Source of the DNA: Allopusillimonas ginsengisoli
Lineage (GTDB): Bacteria > Pseudomonadota > Gammaproteobacteria > Burkholderiales > Burkholderiaceae_B
DNA: 64,000 nt
Assembly (NCBI GenBank): GCA_005239165.1
Contig: RAPG01000001.1
Coordinates: 496,001 to 560,000, forward strand
Direction: 5' to 3'
The position numbers were made by a program, and so were the translations under genes. The notes beneath the pieces were generated by a model that did no database searches, was not told the DNA's origin, and was given only the letters and a program-made list of their open reading frames with translations. Shown here piece by piece: positions 21,376-29,986 of the stretch. Position 1 is the first letter of the stretch. Every line of letters starts with the position of its first letter.

Positions 21376-21522
21376 GGCATGCATGATACCGCTGCAACCC
21401 CGCCGCACTGCCACTTCCTTTCTGCCCACAGCGCGTATTTGCACCTTTTCTGCTTCCCAGTCTGCAAAGCTTTGCCATGGCAAAGGCCTGACACAAGCCC
21501 GTCAGGGTGCTGTTATACTTTC

Positions 21523-21537
21523 CGCGAATCATTATCA
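21523..21537. promoter_or_regulatory. Fur-box-like operator upstream of yncE homologue
   Basis: CGCGAATCATTATCA has a perfect ATTATCA half-site and 11 of 14 Fur consensus matches. The sequence continues as TTATC, giving overlapping half-sites. A TATACT at 21514-21519 just upstream could be a -10 element. Confidence 0.6.
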
Positions 21538-21655
21538 TTATCGTTACTTTGCAAGCCAGTCATTCTTGCAAAGGTACAAACGGCCGTTCACGTTCGGTCG
21601 TCACCTCATGCCACGCCATGGCGCCATCCAAGTCGTCTTTTACAGGAGAAACTAC

Positions 21656-22768
21656 ATGCTTACTGCCCATCGGGTTCTTGGTTCATTGACCTTATTGGTG
21701 GCATTTGCCGCGCCAGCCTACGCTGACAAGCCTGTCCTGACGGTTACGACCGTACCCGAAACGCAACAGGCGTACAAGCTAACACCCGAAGGTGCCCTGC
21801 GCCGCGAGCTTGCCCACGGCGTGTACCAAATGGCCTACAGCCCACTGACAAAATCTGTTTATGTGGCATCAAGCGAGGCCATGGAAAACGTGCACGGTGG
21901 GGTTGTTTACCAGCTAAACCCTGAAACACTCGAAACCACCGGGCTTTATCATCTGGACGAAAAAAGCTTCGGTCTGGCCATTAACCCCACTGGTGACACC
22001 CTGTATGTCACCCACAGTCTGGCCGGCGCGGTCAGCAAAATTGACTTGAAAACCGGCAAAATTTTGGCGCGCGTCAAATTTACAGACACCAGCAAAGACG
22101 GCACGCCTTATGGCCCGCGCACAGTGCGGTACGAACCCAGCACAGACACACTGTACGTAGGGGGCGTGGGCGACCCTGGCATTATCTGGGTTATAGATGC
22201 CAGCAATTTCAACATACGCGCCAAAATCGAAAACGCCGGAAAATGGGTCACAGGGCTGCTCTCAGTGCCTGATGCCAGCCAGCTGTATGCCGCCAATGGC
22301 GACGGGGAGATTCTGGTTATCGACACAAACAGCAACCAGATCAAGCAGCGCTGGAAGCCCGCTGGCAATGATGCAGCCCTGCTTCTGAACATGGCTCATG
22401 ATGCGGCAAACCACAAGCTGTATGTGACCGACAATTCCAAATTAAAAACCGTTCTGGTTCTAGATGACCGCACAGGTAAAGTTATTAAGCGCCTTCCCCT
22501 GGGCGACTCGCTAGACATCATCTATCAGGCTGCAAACCACACCTTGTATGTCAGCCATCGCGATCAGGGCACGGTAAGCATTGTGGATGCCGACACCTAT
22601 AAGGTCAACGCCACGTATCATCTGCAACAGAACCCCAACAGCCTGCTGACCATCCCTGAGCAGAACAGTCTGTATGTAACGGTAAAAGCACCTTTCACGC
22701 CCAAGTACACGGCCAGCGGCCCGGGCAGCATTGTGCGCATTCCGCTGCAGGGTGCTTTGCAGCAGTAA
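21656..22768 (+). CDS. YncE-family secreted beta-propeller protein
   Basis: A 370-residue exported protein with a signal peptide (residues 1-23, ending AYA) and repeated YVTN-type beta-propeller blades: DTLYVTHS, DTLYVGG, SQLYAANGDG, HKLYVTDNS, HTLYVSHRDQ, NSLYVTVKA. This spacing of about 40-50 residues predicts a seven-bladed propeller. E. coli YncE is a Fur-repressed periplasmic protein of unclear function, and here a Fur-box-like site lies about 120 bases upstream, so iron regulation appears shared. ATG 21656 is fixed by AGGAGA 8 bases before it; the open frame extending back to 20798 is antisense to the DTW gene and is not coding. Confidence 0.9.
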   Translation: MLTAHRVLGSLTLLVAFAAPAYADKPVLTVTTVPETQQAYKLTPEGALRRELAHGVYQMAYSPLTKSVYVASSEAMENVHGGVVYQLNPETLETTGLYHLDEKSFGLAINPTGDTLYVTHSLAGAVSKIDLKTGKILARVKFTDTSKDGTPYGPRTVRYEPSTDTLYVGGVGDPGIIWVIDASNFNIRAKIENAGKWVTGLLSVPDASQLYAANGDGEILVIDTNSNQIKQRWKPAGNDAALLLNMAHDAANHKLYVTDNSKLKTVLVLDDRTGKVIKRLPLGDSLDIIYQAANHTLYVSHRDQGTVSIVDADTYKVNATYHLQQNPNSLLTIPEQNSLYVTVKAPFTPKYTASGPGSIVRIPLQGALQQ

Positions 22769-22805
22769 AGCAGGCTACGGGTACGCCAAAGCTGTTGGGG
22801 GCTTT

Positions 22806-22920
22806 GGGATCTTGGGATCTTGGGATCTTGGGGTCTTGAGTCCTTGAGACGTTGGAACCTTGGGGCCTTGGAACGCTAGAACGCTGGGACGCAGACACGC
22901 AGGCATTCAGGCATTCAGGC
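22806..22920. repeat. degenerate short tandem repeats downstream of yncE
   Basis: The 9-base unit GGGATCTTG occurs three times in a row, then decays through GGGGTCTTG, AGTCCTTG, AACCTTGG and AACGCTGG variants. Two copies of GGCATTCA follow. The stretch lies between the yncE stop and the terminator of the opposing tct operon. It does not encode a credible protein in any frame. Confidence 0.75.
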
Positions 22921-22975
22921 AACCAGTTTGCTTGCTGACGCAAATCTCCTATGGATGCTGTCGTCCCGTGACAAT

Positions 22976-23012
22976 AAAAAAGCCCGGCAAAGGTTGAACA
23001 AACCTCGCCGGG
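22976..23012 (-). terminator. Rho-independent terminator of the tct operon
   Basis: On the minus strand a CCCGGC/GCCGGG stem with inner AGGTT/AACCT pairing is followed by six T residues, 24 bases after the tctA stop. Confidence 0.88.
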
Positions 23013-23035
23013 ACGATACCGCGTGTTGCGTGACT

Positions 23036-24562
23036 TCAGTGTTCAGCCCGATTGAGCCTACGCTTTTTGATGTAGCGCAGCAGCGGCGGCACGACCACGA
23101 TGAACAAAGACACTAACCACAAACCTTTGGAAATATTGCTGTCGAACAAAATGTGAATGGCACCATCGGTGATAGACAAGGCGCGTCGCAGATTCTGTTC
23201 CATCATGTCACCCAGCACCACGCCGAGTACCAACGGCGCCATGGGCAGGCCGGCCTTACGTAGTAAATAGCCGATGCCACCAATGATGGCGGCCATCATG
23301 AGGTCAAAGCTTCCCGCATTAATGGCGTACACGCCGATATAGCTCACAATGAGAATACCCGGCACCATCAGCCATCCCGGTACCGACAACACCTTGGAGA
23401 AAATGCGAACCATGGGCACGTTCATCAAGAACAGAATCACGTTCGCGATAAATAACGAGGCAATCAGCCCCCACACCAACTCAGGTTTGGAATCGAACAA
23501 TACAGGCCCTGGTGTAATGTTGTAGAGCGTAAGTGCCCCCATCATTACCGCCGTTGTGCCCGAGCCCGGAACCCCCAATGTCAGCATGGGCACGAACGAT
23601 CCGACAGCAGAGGCCGTAGCCGCAGCCTCTGGCGCGGCAACTCCTCGCAAGTCGCCCTTGCCGAACTTGGAATTGACGGGGTCCTTGTTCTCACAGATCC
23701 GCTTTTCATTGGAATAGGCAACCGCCGAAGCAACACTTGCGCCCGCACCCGGCAATACACCCACAACAAAGCCAATCAGTGAACTACGCACTACCGTCCA
23801 CCAGGTGTATGCGATTTCGCTAAAATTGAATATCTTGCGACCACTAGAATCCACTTCCACATCCTGCCCGGCAATCAGTTTTTCCAGCATTTCCAGCAGT
23901 TCTGCGACAGCGAACAGCGCAATGACCACGACGACAAACTGTATGCCATCAAACAAATGCACCGAGTCAAAAGTGTAGCGATATACACCGGAGTTTGAAT
24001 CTACGCCAACCGTTGCGATTGCAAGCCCCAACAGTGCCGATAACGCACCCTTGACGGGCTGGTCTCCCAACAGGCTGGTGAGGCAGCAGAATGCAAATAT
24101 CATTAGCACGAAGTACTCGGCAGGGCCAAACGCCAGCGCCCATTTCGCTAGCAGCGGTGCAAGGATAATCATGCCAATAACGGAAACCAGCGAACCAAAA
24201 AATGCAGACCAGGCGGAAAGAGACAACGCCACGTTCGCCAGACCCTGCCGTGCAAGCGGATAGCCGTCCAGCGTGGTCATGATGGCGCTGGCTTCACCAG
24301 GCACATTAATAAGTATGGCCGTAATGCGTCCACCATACTCGGCGCCCACATAAACTGCTGCAAGCAGGATTAATGCGGTTTCGGGAGGAAGGTTCATCGC
24401 AAACGCGATGGGGATGAGCATAGCGACGCCATTGATGGGGCCCAACCCTGGCAGAACCCCCACCATGGTTCCAAAGAATGCACCGGCCAGAGAGACGGCA
24501 AGGTTGGACCACGAAAAGGCGACGCCAAAACCCATCTGCAGGTGGGAGAGTATTTCGCTCAC
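23036..24562 (-). CDS. tctA: tripartite tricarboxylate transporter, large membrane subunit TctA
   Basis: TctA is the 12-helix permease of a tripartite tricarboxylate transporter that imports citrate-like acids with sodium or proton cotransport. The 508-residue product has the family-typical sequences FFGTMVGVLPGLGPINGVAMLIP near 29, EYGGRITAILINVPGEASA near 73 and FVPMLTLGVPGSGTTAVMMGALTLYNITPGP near 325. The start is GTG 24562, overlapping the tctB stop as GTGA, so the two are translationally coupled. It is the last gene before a terminator. Confidence 0.95.
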   Translation of the reverse strand: MSEILSHLQMGFGVAFSWSNLAVSLAGAFFGTMVGVLPGLGPINGVAMLIPIAFAMNLPPETALILLAAVYVGAEYGGRITAILINVPGEASAIMTTLDGYPLARQGLANVALSLSAWSAFFGSLVSVIGMIILAPLLAKWALAFGPAEYFVLMIFAFCCLTSLLGDQPVKGALSALLGLAIATVGVDSNSGVYRYTFDSVHLFDGIQFVVVVIALFAVAELLEMLEKLIAGQDVEVDSSGRKIFNFSEIAYTWWTVVRSSLIGFVVGVLPGAGASVASAVAYSNEKRICENKDPVNSKFGKGDLRGVAAPEAAATASAVGSFVPMLTLGVPGSGTTAVMMGALTLYNITPGPVLFDSKPELVWGLIASLFIANVILFLMNVPMVRIFSKVLSVPGWLMVPGILIVSYIGVYAINAGSFDLMMAAIIGGIGYLLRKAGLPMAPLVLGVVLGDMMEQNLRRALSITDGAIHILFDSNISKGLWLVSLFIVVVPPLLRYIKKRRLNRAEH

Positions 24563-24996
24563 AGCACGAACTCCAGTATGCCCAGGGGCAAGACCACGTC
24601 AAGCACACGGTCGAACAGAACAAAGAAAAAGACGCTCATGAAGACACCACCCAGTATGACCTTGCCCCACGCTCCTCCGAACAGACGTCCGATCAGGATA
24701 GTTACCATAGTCGTCGCGACAATGAATCCCAAGGGGCCGAACAAAAGCGCATAGCCAAGACAGTACACAATCATCAAGGCAATGCGTGCATTAGTCCCTG
24801 GGGGATTGGCTGGGGCCTGAAACTTGCCCTTGATCACCAACCAGAGCCCGCACAGGCCAATACAAAGCGCCAACAAGAGGGGAAAGGCACGTGGGCCCAC
24901 AGGTTCGTAGGAAAATGGGGCTTCGATGCCCCACCCGAACCAGACCATGAGCGCCGCGAAGACGATCGCGGCAACACCCAGATAACGGTCAGTCAT
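24559..24996 (-). CDS. tctB: tripartite tricarboxylate transporter, small membrane subunit TctB
   Basis: A 145-residue, four-helix membrane protein between tctC and tctA. It starts MTDRYLGVAAIVFAALMVWF and has the family-like segment YEPVGPRAFPLLLALCIGLCGL, in which GPRAFP is the typical small-subunit motif. The partner of TctA in the membrane; its precise role in transport is not known. It begins 3 bases after the tctC stop and overlaps tctA by 4 bases, so tctC-tctB-tctA are one tightly packed operon. Confidence 0.93.
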   Translation of the reverse strand: MTDRYLGVAAIVFAALMVWFGWGIEAPFSYEPVGPRAFPLLLALCIGLCGLWLVIKGKFQAPANPPGTNARIALMIVYCLGYALLFGPLGFIVATTMVTILIGRLFGGAWGKVILGGVFMSVFFFVLFDRVLDVVLPLGILEFVL

Positions 24997-24999
24997 GGC

Positions 25000-25998
25000 T
25001 TACTTTTTGATCAGACCAAAGGTGTCGGCAAGCTCGGTGTAAGCCTTGACACGCTCCTTGACATACGTATCAAGCTCGCTGCCGTACATGCGGAAAGGGA
25101 ACAGACCCAGTTTCTGCTGCAGCTCGGTGAACTTGGGGTTGTCCTGCATGTTCTTGAACGCGTCCACCCACCAGTTGTAGTCCTCGTCAGACACCTTGGG
25201 GCCAACATAGAAACCGCGAATAATGGGCCACTGGATGTCATAGCCCTGTTCCTTGGCCGTGGCCACATTGGACATTTTTCCAGGCAGACGCTCTTCGCTG
25301 AAAACAGCCAGTACGCGAATAGGCGAGCCCCCCTCGAGCATGGTGTAGGCTTCGGCTGCATCACCCATGTAAGCTTGTATGTGACCGCCACGCAACGCGG
25401 TGTTAGCTTCACCACCGCCCTCAAATGCCACGAAACGCATCTTGCGATAATCCACATCGGCGGCACGGGCAGTAAGCGCCGCCTTCATCCAGTCTTGGCT
25501 ACCCACGGTACCGCCAGCGCCAAGCACGATTTTGCTCGGGTCGGCCTTGAGCGCTTGCATCAGATCTTTGAGCGTCTTGTAAGGGGAGTCATCGCGAACC
25601 ACAGCGACGCCATAATCGGAACCCACAGCCGCCAGCCAGCGCACATCATTGACGTTGTATTTACCGAACTTACCCTGGGCCAGATTCAGCAGTGACCCGC
25701 CCGAGAACGCCACAATGGTGTTTCCGGCATCCGGCTTCTGACCGACAACGTGGTTATAGGCCACAGCGCCGATACCGCCCGGCATATACACAATGCGCAT
25801 CGGCTCCTTGAGTTGTTTGGCCGCCTCCAGACCTTCCTGCGCCAAACGGCAAGTCAGGTCGAAGCCGCCACCAGGCTGAGCCGGCGCAATACATTCGGGC
25901 CGGCGCGGCGCATCGGCCGCCGAGGCCGAAACTGCAACCAAGGCACCACTGGCCAGCAGCAGGCCCGATACAAGCTTACTAAGAAAAGTTGTTTTCAT
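25000..25998 (-). CDS. tctC: tripartite tricarboxylate transporter, periplasmic substrate-binding protein TctC
   Basis: The 332-residue secreted binding protein captures a carboxylic acid in the periplasm and hands it to TctAB. A signal peptide ends at SASA (residue about 28). The mature protein begins with PECIAPAQPGGGFDLTCR, which matches the citrate-binding TctC group more closely than the many generic Bug receptors, and later has VLGAGGTVGSQDWMKAAL. GGGAGA precedes ATG 25998. With tctDE upstream, citrate or a related tricarboxylate is the likely ligand; this is an inference from family position, not shown here. Confidence 0.93.
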   Translation of the reverse strand: MKTTFLSKLVSGLLLASGALVAVSASAADAPRRPECIAPAQPGGGFDLTCRLAQEGLEAAKQLKEPMRIVYMPGGIGAVAYNHVVGQKPDAGNTIVAFSGGSLLNLAQGKFGKYNVNDVRWLAAVGSDYGVAVVRDDSPYKTLKDLMQALKADPSKIVLGAGGTVGSQDWMKAALTARAADVDYRKMRFVAFEGGGEANTALRGGHIQAYMGDAAEAYTMLEGGSPIRVLAVFSEERLPGKMSNVATAKEQGYDIQWPIIRGFYVGPKVSDEDYNWWVDAFKNMQDNPKFTELQQKLGLFPFRMYGSELDTYVKERVKAYTELADTFGLIKK

Positions 25999-26115
25999 AT
26001 GTCGTCTCCCAAATTATTCATTGCACGCTACAACACAGCGTACGAAAGGATGCCGGCTCAGGTTTGCCGGTCAACTGAGGGACAAGCGTACGCACAGCAA
26101 GCTTTCGGAATGCTT

Positions 26116-27564
26116 TCAATTTGATGGTTTTGTTTTCGCAAACGGTGCGGCACGGGGAGAGACAAGGGTAAACACTAGTGACGCTCGGCAGCCACGATCG
26201 GGGGATTCCAGTACAAACTGGCCTTGTAACTGCCGCATAATGGCCTCAACAATGGCCAGGCCCAGCCCTGCACCGGTCGTATTCTTGCCCGATTTACCGC
26301 GCCGAAAGCGCACTCCGGCTTTCTGAATATCAGCGGGTGTCATTCCGGGCCCATTGTCCTCCACAACGACACGAACGTCGTCTGCGCTGCGGCTTACGGA
26401 TAGCGTAACGACACCACCAGCCGGGGTATAACGTAGGGCGTTATCCACCAGGTTGACGATCGCTTCGCGCAGCAGCCATTCGGGAGCACGAAGCCATACC
26501 GCGCCCGGCGGGCAGTCCAGCCCGAGATCCTGGCGGCGTGCTCGTGCGGCCGGATAGAGTTGGCGTACGACATCATGCGCCAGCGCAACCAGATCAGCAT
26601 CCTGCTGCTCGTCATCAAACGCCGCCATTTCGCTCGCTCTCGCCAGTGACAGCAGCTGATTAGCGGTGCGTTCGGCCCGCTCCAGCCCCTCTCCCATCGC
26701 CAGCAACGCAGACCGCACCTCCTGGGGGTCGGACTCGCGCAGAGCATAGCTAAGTTGGGCACGCAGAACCGTAAGCGGGGTGCGTAACTGATGCGAGGCA
26801 TCATCCAGAAACTGGCTCTGCAAGCGAGCCTGTCGCTCATAGCGGGCCATATGCAGATTGACCGCCTTCACCAGCGGTTGCACTTCCGAAGGGATATCTT
26901 CGGCCTCGATAGGGCGTAAGTCATCGTGGCGCCTGCCTTCCAACTCCTGTTCCAGACGTGTAAGAGGCCTCAATGCAAAGAGAACTGCCAGTACCAGAAT
27001 CATCATGATCATCAGCACTACGACGATATCGCGCTCGACCGACTGCCAAAGCATGGACTCTATGAACGCCTGGCGTGTGGCAACATCCTCCGCCACCATA
27101 ACGATGACACGCCCTCCGACGTCGTTGTAGATCGGCGGATCCATGCTTCGCGCAAGTGCAGCGAGGCGAATACGCTGCCCCAGGTAAGTCGCCGTATAAA
27201 AATGAGGAGTATTTGAAATGAGAGGCTCGCTGGGCAGTGGCAACTGCTGGTTGCCAATATCTGCCAGGCCATCTTCCGTCATCACGCGGTAGTAGACGTT
27301 TTCGTTCGCTGTTAGTTCGAAGAACTCAAGCATCAGATAGGGCAGCTCTATCGACAAACCGCCGCTTTCCGTTGATATCTGGTGATCGATGGAACGCAGT
27401 GCGCCAGCCAGTGACCTATCGTAAGCAAGGTCTATCTGCTTGCGCAGCTGATGATTGGACAGCCACAGGGCAGCCGTCATGAACAGCAGCAAGGTCGGAA
27501 TCAGCGACCACAGCAAAATGGATTTCAGGCTACGCTTGCCCAGGGAACCGACCTCAGTCATCAC
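26116..27564 (-). CDS. tctE: sensor histidine kinase, TctE-like
   Basis: A 482-residue two-component sensor that would detect external tricarboxylate. It has a first membrane helix (residues about 16-36), a periplasmic sensor region (37-180), a second helix (about 182-205) and a HAMP-like linker. The phosphoacceptor motif DDASHQLRTPL, with its histidine near 260, is followed by the N box (NLVDNALRYTP), G1 (DNGPGM) and G2 (GAGLGLAIVEAI) ATP-binding motifs. It overlaps the tctD stop, so it is coupled to its regulator. The start codon is GTG 27564 or ATG 27561. Confidence 0.93.
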   Translation of the reverse strand: MMTEVGSLGKRSLKSILLWSLIPTLLLFMTAALWLSNHQLRKQIDLAYDRSLAGALRSIDHQISTESGGLSIELPYLMLEFFELTANENVYYRVMTEDGLADIGNQQLPLPSEPLISNTPHFYTATYLGQRIRLAALARSMDPPIYNDVGGRVIVMVAEDVATRQAFIESMLWQSVERDIVVVLMIMMILVLAVLFALRPLTRLEQELEGRRHDDLRPIEAEDIPSEVQPLVKAVNLHMARYERQARLQSQFLDDASHQLRTPLTVLRAQLSYALRESDPQEVRSALLAMGEGLERAERTANQLLSLARASEMAAFDDEQQDADLVALAHDVVRQLYPAARARRQDLGLDCPPGAVWLRAPEWLLREAIVNLVDNALRYTPAGGVVTLSVSRSADDVRVVVEDNGPGMTPADIQKAGVRFRRGKSGKNTTGAGLGLAIVEAIMRQLQGQFVLESPDRGCRASLVFTLVSPRAAPFAKTKPSN

Positions 27565-28231
27565 GCGCAGGTTCCAGGCAATAACCCATCCCGCGCAATG
27601 TCTCGATGTGCGTACCGGTATTGATTAATTTTTTGCGCAGGCGATGCACCAACACCTCGATTGCCTCCAGATTGATTTCGCGGTCATCTCCGCTGATCCG
27701 ATCCAGTATCTGCTGCTTGGAGACGGGCTCTCCGCTTTTTTGAATGAGCACCTTAAGAACGGCAAACTCACGCGGGGACAGGCCCAGCTGTTGCCCGTTA
27801 ACCAGAAAGCGCTGCGCGGCCGTATCCAGCACCAGGTCTCCGAGCGCAAGTCGCGGATGTTCGCGCCCGCGACTACGTCGCACCAATGCTATCAATCGGG
27901 CTTCGAGCTCTTCAATGATGAAGGGCTTGCGCAAGAAATCATCAGCGCCTTTGTGCAGGGTGTCGATGCGTTCGACCAGCGAGTCGCGTGCCGTCAGTAC
28001 CAGCACCGGCGTACGGTCATCACGTGCGCGAAGCCGCGCCAGAAATGTGTGTCCGTCCATACCCGGCAGGCCCAGATCAAGGATAATCGCATCGAACTCT
28101 TCAACCGCCATGCGGCGCTCCGCAAGCTCGGCATCATCAGCCCAGTCTGCAACGAAACCGCCATGCCTGGCCAGGCTGCGCGTTAGCCAGTGAGCCAGCT
28201 CGCTTTCATCTTCTATCAACAGAATGCGCAT
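27554..28231 (-). CDS. tctD: response regulator, TctD-like (OmpR family)
   Basis: A 225-residue OmpR/PhoB-type regulator. The receiver has the acidic pair in EDESEL, the phosphoacceptor aspartate in ILDLGLPGMDG (near 51) and the lysine in RKPFIIEEL (near 101). A winged-helix effector follows with LSPREFAVLKVLIQ and VLVHRLRKKL, ending at RGMGYCLEP. It is the first gene of the run tctD-tctE-tctC-tctB-tctA. In Salmonella tctDE and tctCBA diverge; here both units point the same way, 117 bases apart, so a separate promoter before tctC is likely. Confidence 0.93.
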   Translation of the reverse strand: MRILLIEDESELAHWLTRSLARHGGFVADWADDAELAERRMAVEEFDAIILDLGLPGMDGHTFLARLRARDDRTPVLVLTARDSLVERIDTLHKGADDFLRKPFIIEELEARLIALVRRSRGREHPRLALGDLVLDTAAQRFLVNGQQLGLSPREFAVLKVLIQKSGEPVSKQQILDRISGDDREINLEAIEVLVHRLRKKLINTGTHIETLRGMGYCLEPARDD

Positions 28232-28452
28232 GTGGGAAGTATTTTCCGAATCATGCAGGCAAGTTTAGTCTGATTTAAAGAGACCGCCCTTACTTTAACG
28301 AGAAAATATCGTTCTGTGCGGACGTGCGCGGACTGCACAGAAAACGTCTGCTGGGTAACGACCAAACGGAAGGCGACAAGCCTAATAGATTTGACACTTG
28401 CGTACGGATATTCTGGCCGGATTACGCGCCTTAGACGCTAATCCGACACAGC

Positions 28453-28482
28453 AAGGCCACAAAGCAAACAGCCTTGTGGCTT
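28453..28482 (-). terminator. hairpin downstream of DUF1993 gene
   Basis: AAGGCCACAA pairs with TTGTGGCTT (one bulge), just beyond the DUF1993 stop. No T-run follows on the minus strand, so the terminator call is weak. Confidence 0.35.
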
Positions 28483-28491
28483 ACATCAAGA

Positions 28492-29001
28492 TCAGTATTG
28501 ACCCATGAAATCACGCTTGCCTATTTCAACGCCGTTATGGCGCAAAATAGCGTAGGCTGTAGTGACATGAAAGAAAAACTGCGGCAAGCCATAGGTCAGC
28601 AGATATGACTGCCCTGTAAATTTCTTCTCTTTGGGTGTGCCGGGCCGCGTAACAATAGTGCGATCTTCCTGGCCATCGATTTGTGCGGGCGTAAAGCCAT
28701 CAATGAACGCCAGCGTTTTGCTGATCAGCTCATGCAAGTCAGCAAACGTTTGCTGGTTGTCTTCAAATTTGGGCACTTCGGCGCCGGCCAGGCGTGCTGA
28801 AACACCACGTGCAAAGTCAGTAGCCACCTGCACCTGACGGATCAAAGGAAACATGTCAGGAAAAAGACGTGCCTGCAACAAGGCATTTGGGTCAATTTTG
28901 CGGGTGGTTGCGTGCTCTTCCGCTTTGCTCAGGACGGCGTCCATGCTGTTTAACATTTGCTTGAAAACAGGAAGCGAAGCTGCGTAAAGGGAAATAGTCA
29001 T
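28492..29001 (-). CDS. DUF1993 family protein
   Basis: A 169-residue soluble protein of the DUF1993 family, whose members have a four-helix-bundle fold related to DinB-type proteins. Recognisable segments are the opening hydrophobic MTISLYAASLPVFKQMLNSM, QVATDFARGVSARLAG, and the C-terminal LPQFFFHVTTAYAILRHNGVEIGKRDFMG block, which is the most conserved part. No enzymatic activity is known. It has a long unassigned leader region (29002-29305) with two hairpins and no clear ribosome site before its ATG. No operon partner. Confidence 0.88.
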   Translation of the reverse strand: MTISLYAASLPVFKQMLNSMDAVLSKAEEHATTRKIDPNALLQARLFPDMFPLIRQVQVATDFARGVSARLAGAEVPKFEDNQQTFADLHELISKTLAFIDGFTPAQIDGQEDRTIVTRPGTPKEKKFTGQSYLLTYGLPQFFFHVTTAYAILRHNGVEIGKRDFMGQY

Positions 29002-29044
29002 GAATATTCTTAAGTTAGAGGTGAGCTGATGTCAGGCATTGTCA

Positions 29045-29147
29045 CGACAAGGGGTTTTGTCGGCGCTACATCATGAGAGGGGCACCGGTATTCATCAAAC
29101 CTGGTTTTGCGAAGAACACGTCTGATGAAGGCAATACCGGTGCCCCT
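29045..29147. repeat. unexplained inverted repeats upstream of DUF1993 gene
   Basis: AGGGGCACCGGTATT (29078-29092) and its exact complement (29133-29147) form a perfect 15-bp stem around a 40-base loop. A further CATCA/TGATG pairing lies inside, past a 5-base bulge. A second small hairpin, CGACAA/TTGTCG, lies at 29045-29062. The stretch 29002-29305 otherwise contains no recognisable gene. Confidence 0.75.
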
Positions 29148-29305
29148 GTTGATTCTATCCCACGACTGGTTTGACTGGTGTCTGAACGCATTTGTACGAC
29201 GCCGTGTTTCACCAGATCTGTCCGTAGCAACAAACTGTGATGCTACCGGGCTAATGAGTGTGCTCAGGGAGTTTCGCCTGGACTTCTCGGCATTTCGCCA
29301 TTTGC

Positions 29306-29749
29306 CTATGGCGCTACGTAGAGCACAGCAGCGGCGGTCGGCAGGAACACCGGCGGGAATGTGGTTCCCCAAACAATAATCTCATGAGATACATATATGG
29401 GTTTGCTTGCATCCAGGCCATTAAAAGCCTGGGTATAAAAAGACTTTCCAAGCGCCTGTACGCACCGGGTAGTTCCGTTATGGCAAACGAAAGTTCGAAG
29501 CGAAACCATATCAGCCTGGCTACCCGACACAGAAACATTAACACCAGAAATTACTGATCCAACCGGTACAGTGGCCCCGAATTGAGACGGAGAGAAACTC
29601 GCTAAGGTACGTGGATCTTGTTTGCTGGCGACCTGCATCGTGATTGTGCCATTCCAGGATTGCGCCTGGGCTGCGGATACGAGGAAAGAACTGGTTAGGA
29701 CCTGTACGAGCATAAGAAGACACGAATTGTACTGGTTCCGCTTCTTCAT
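29306..29749 (-). CDS. secreted FlhE-like protein
   Basis: A 147-residue protein with a clear signal peptide (residues 1-30, ending AQA). The mature part shows LRTFVCHNGTTRCVQALGK, with the paired cysteines, then a conserved F, a P and a hydrophobic end VFLPTAAAVLYVAP. This order of features resembles periplasmic FlhE, a flagellar export accessory protein. Similarity is by eye and modest. No flagellar genes lie near it, so it is an orphan in this window. GGAG precedes the ATG. It could equally be an unrelated small secreted protein with one disulfide. Confidence 0.5.
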   Translation of the reverse strand: MKKRNQYNSCLLMLVQVLTSSFLVSAAQAQSWNGTITMQVASKQDPRTLASFSPSQFGATVPVGSVISGVNVSVSGSQADMVSLRTFVCHNGTTRCVQALGKSFYTQAFNGLDASKPIYVSHEIIVWGTTFPPVFLPTAAAVLYVAP

Positions 29750-29915
29750 ATTGATCCCGCTCCAGATATAACCAAAGCCTAGAAAGCCTTAATTCTAGTT
29801 TGCGTGAAATGAGCAAATCGGCTGAACTGGGTGATAAAAATGCGCCACCTCAATAAAGCGTGTCTGGCTCTTTCTCACCAGCAGAGGCTCTAAGTTGCCC
29901 TCGCAGTCACAAACA

Positions 29916-29976
29916 AAAAGCCCTTGCATGTGAGCCATCCAACTTCTTGGATTTGTTCATATGTAAGGGCTTTTTT
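29916..29976 (-). terminator. strong terminator downstream of tRNA-Pro
   Basis: An 18-base arm (AAAAGCCCTTGCATGTGA) pairs with TCATATGTAAGGGCTTTT at 16 of 18 positions. Inside is a nested ATCCAA-CTTC-TTGGAT hairpin. T-rich tracts flank it on both strands, so it can stop transcription from the tRNA gene and from the opposite side. Confidence 0.85.
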
Positions 29977-29986
29977 GTAAAATTTT

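Noticed and set aside
22695..22943. Open frame in the 9-base repeats
   Set aside because: The reading frame exists only because the repeat lacks stop codons; the peptide is simply the translated repeat.
29010..29372. 120-residue open frame on the minus strand through the inverted repeats
   Set aside because: It overlaps the 3' end of the FlhE-like gene and follows the repeats without coding features.
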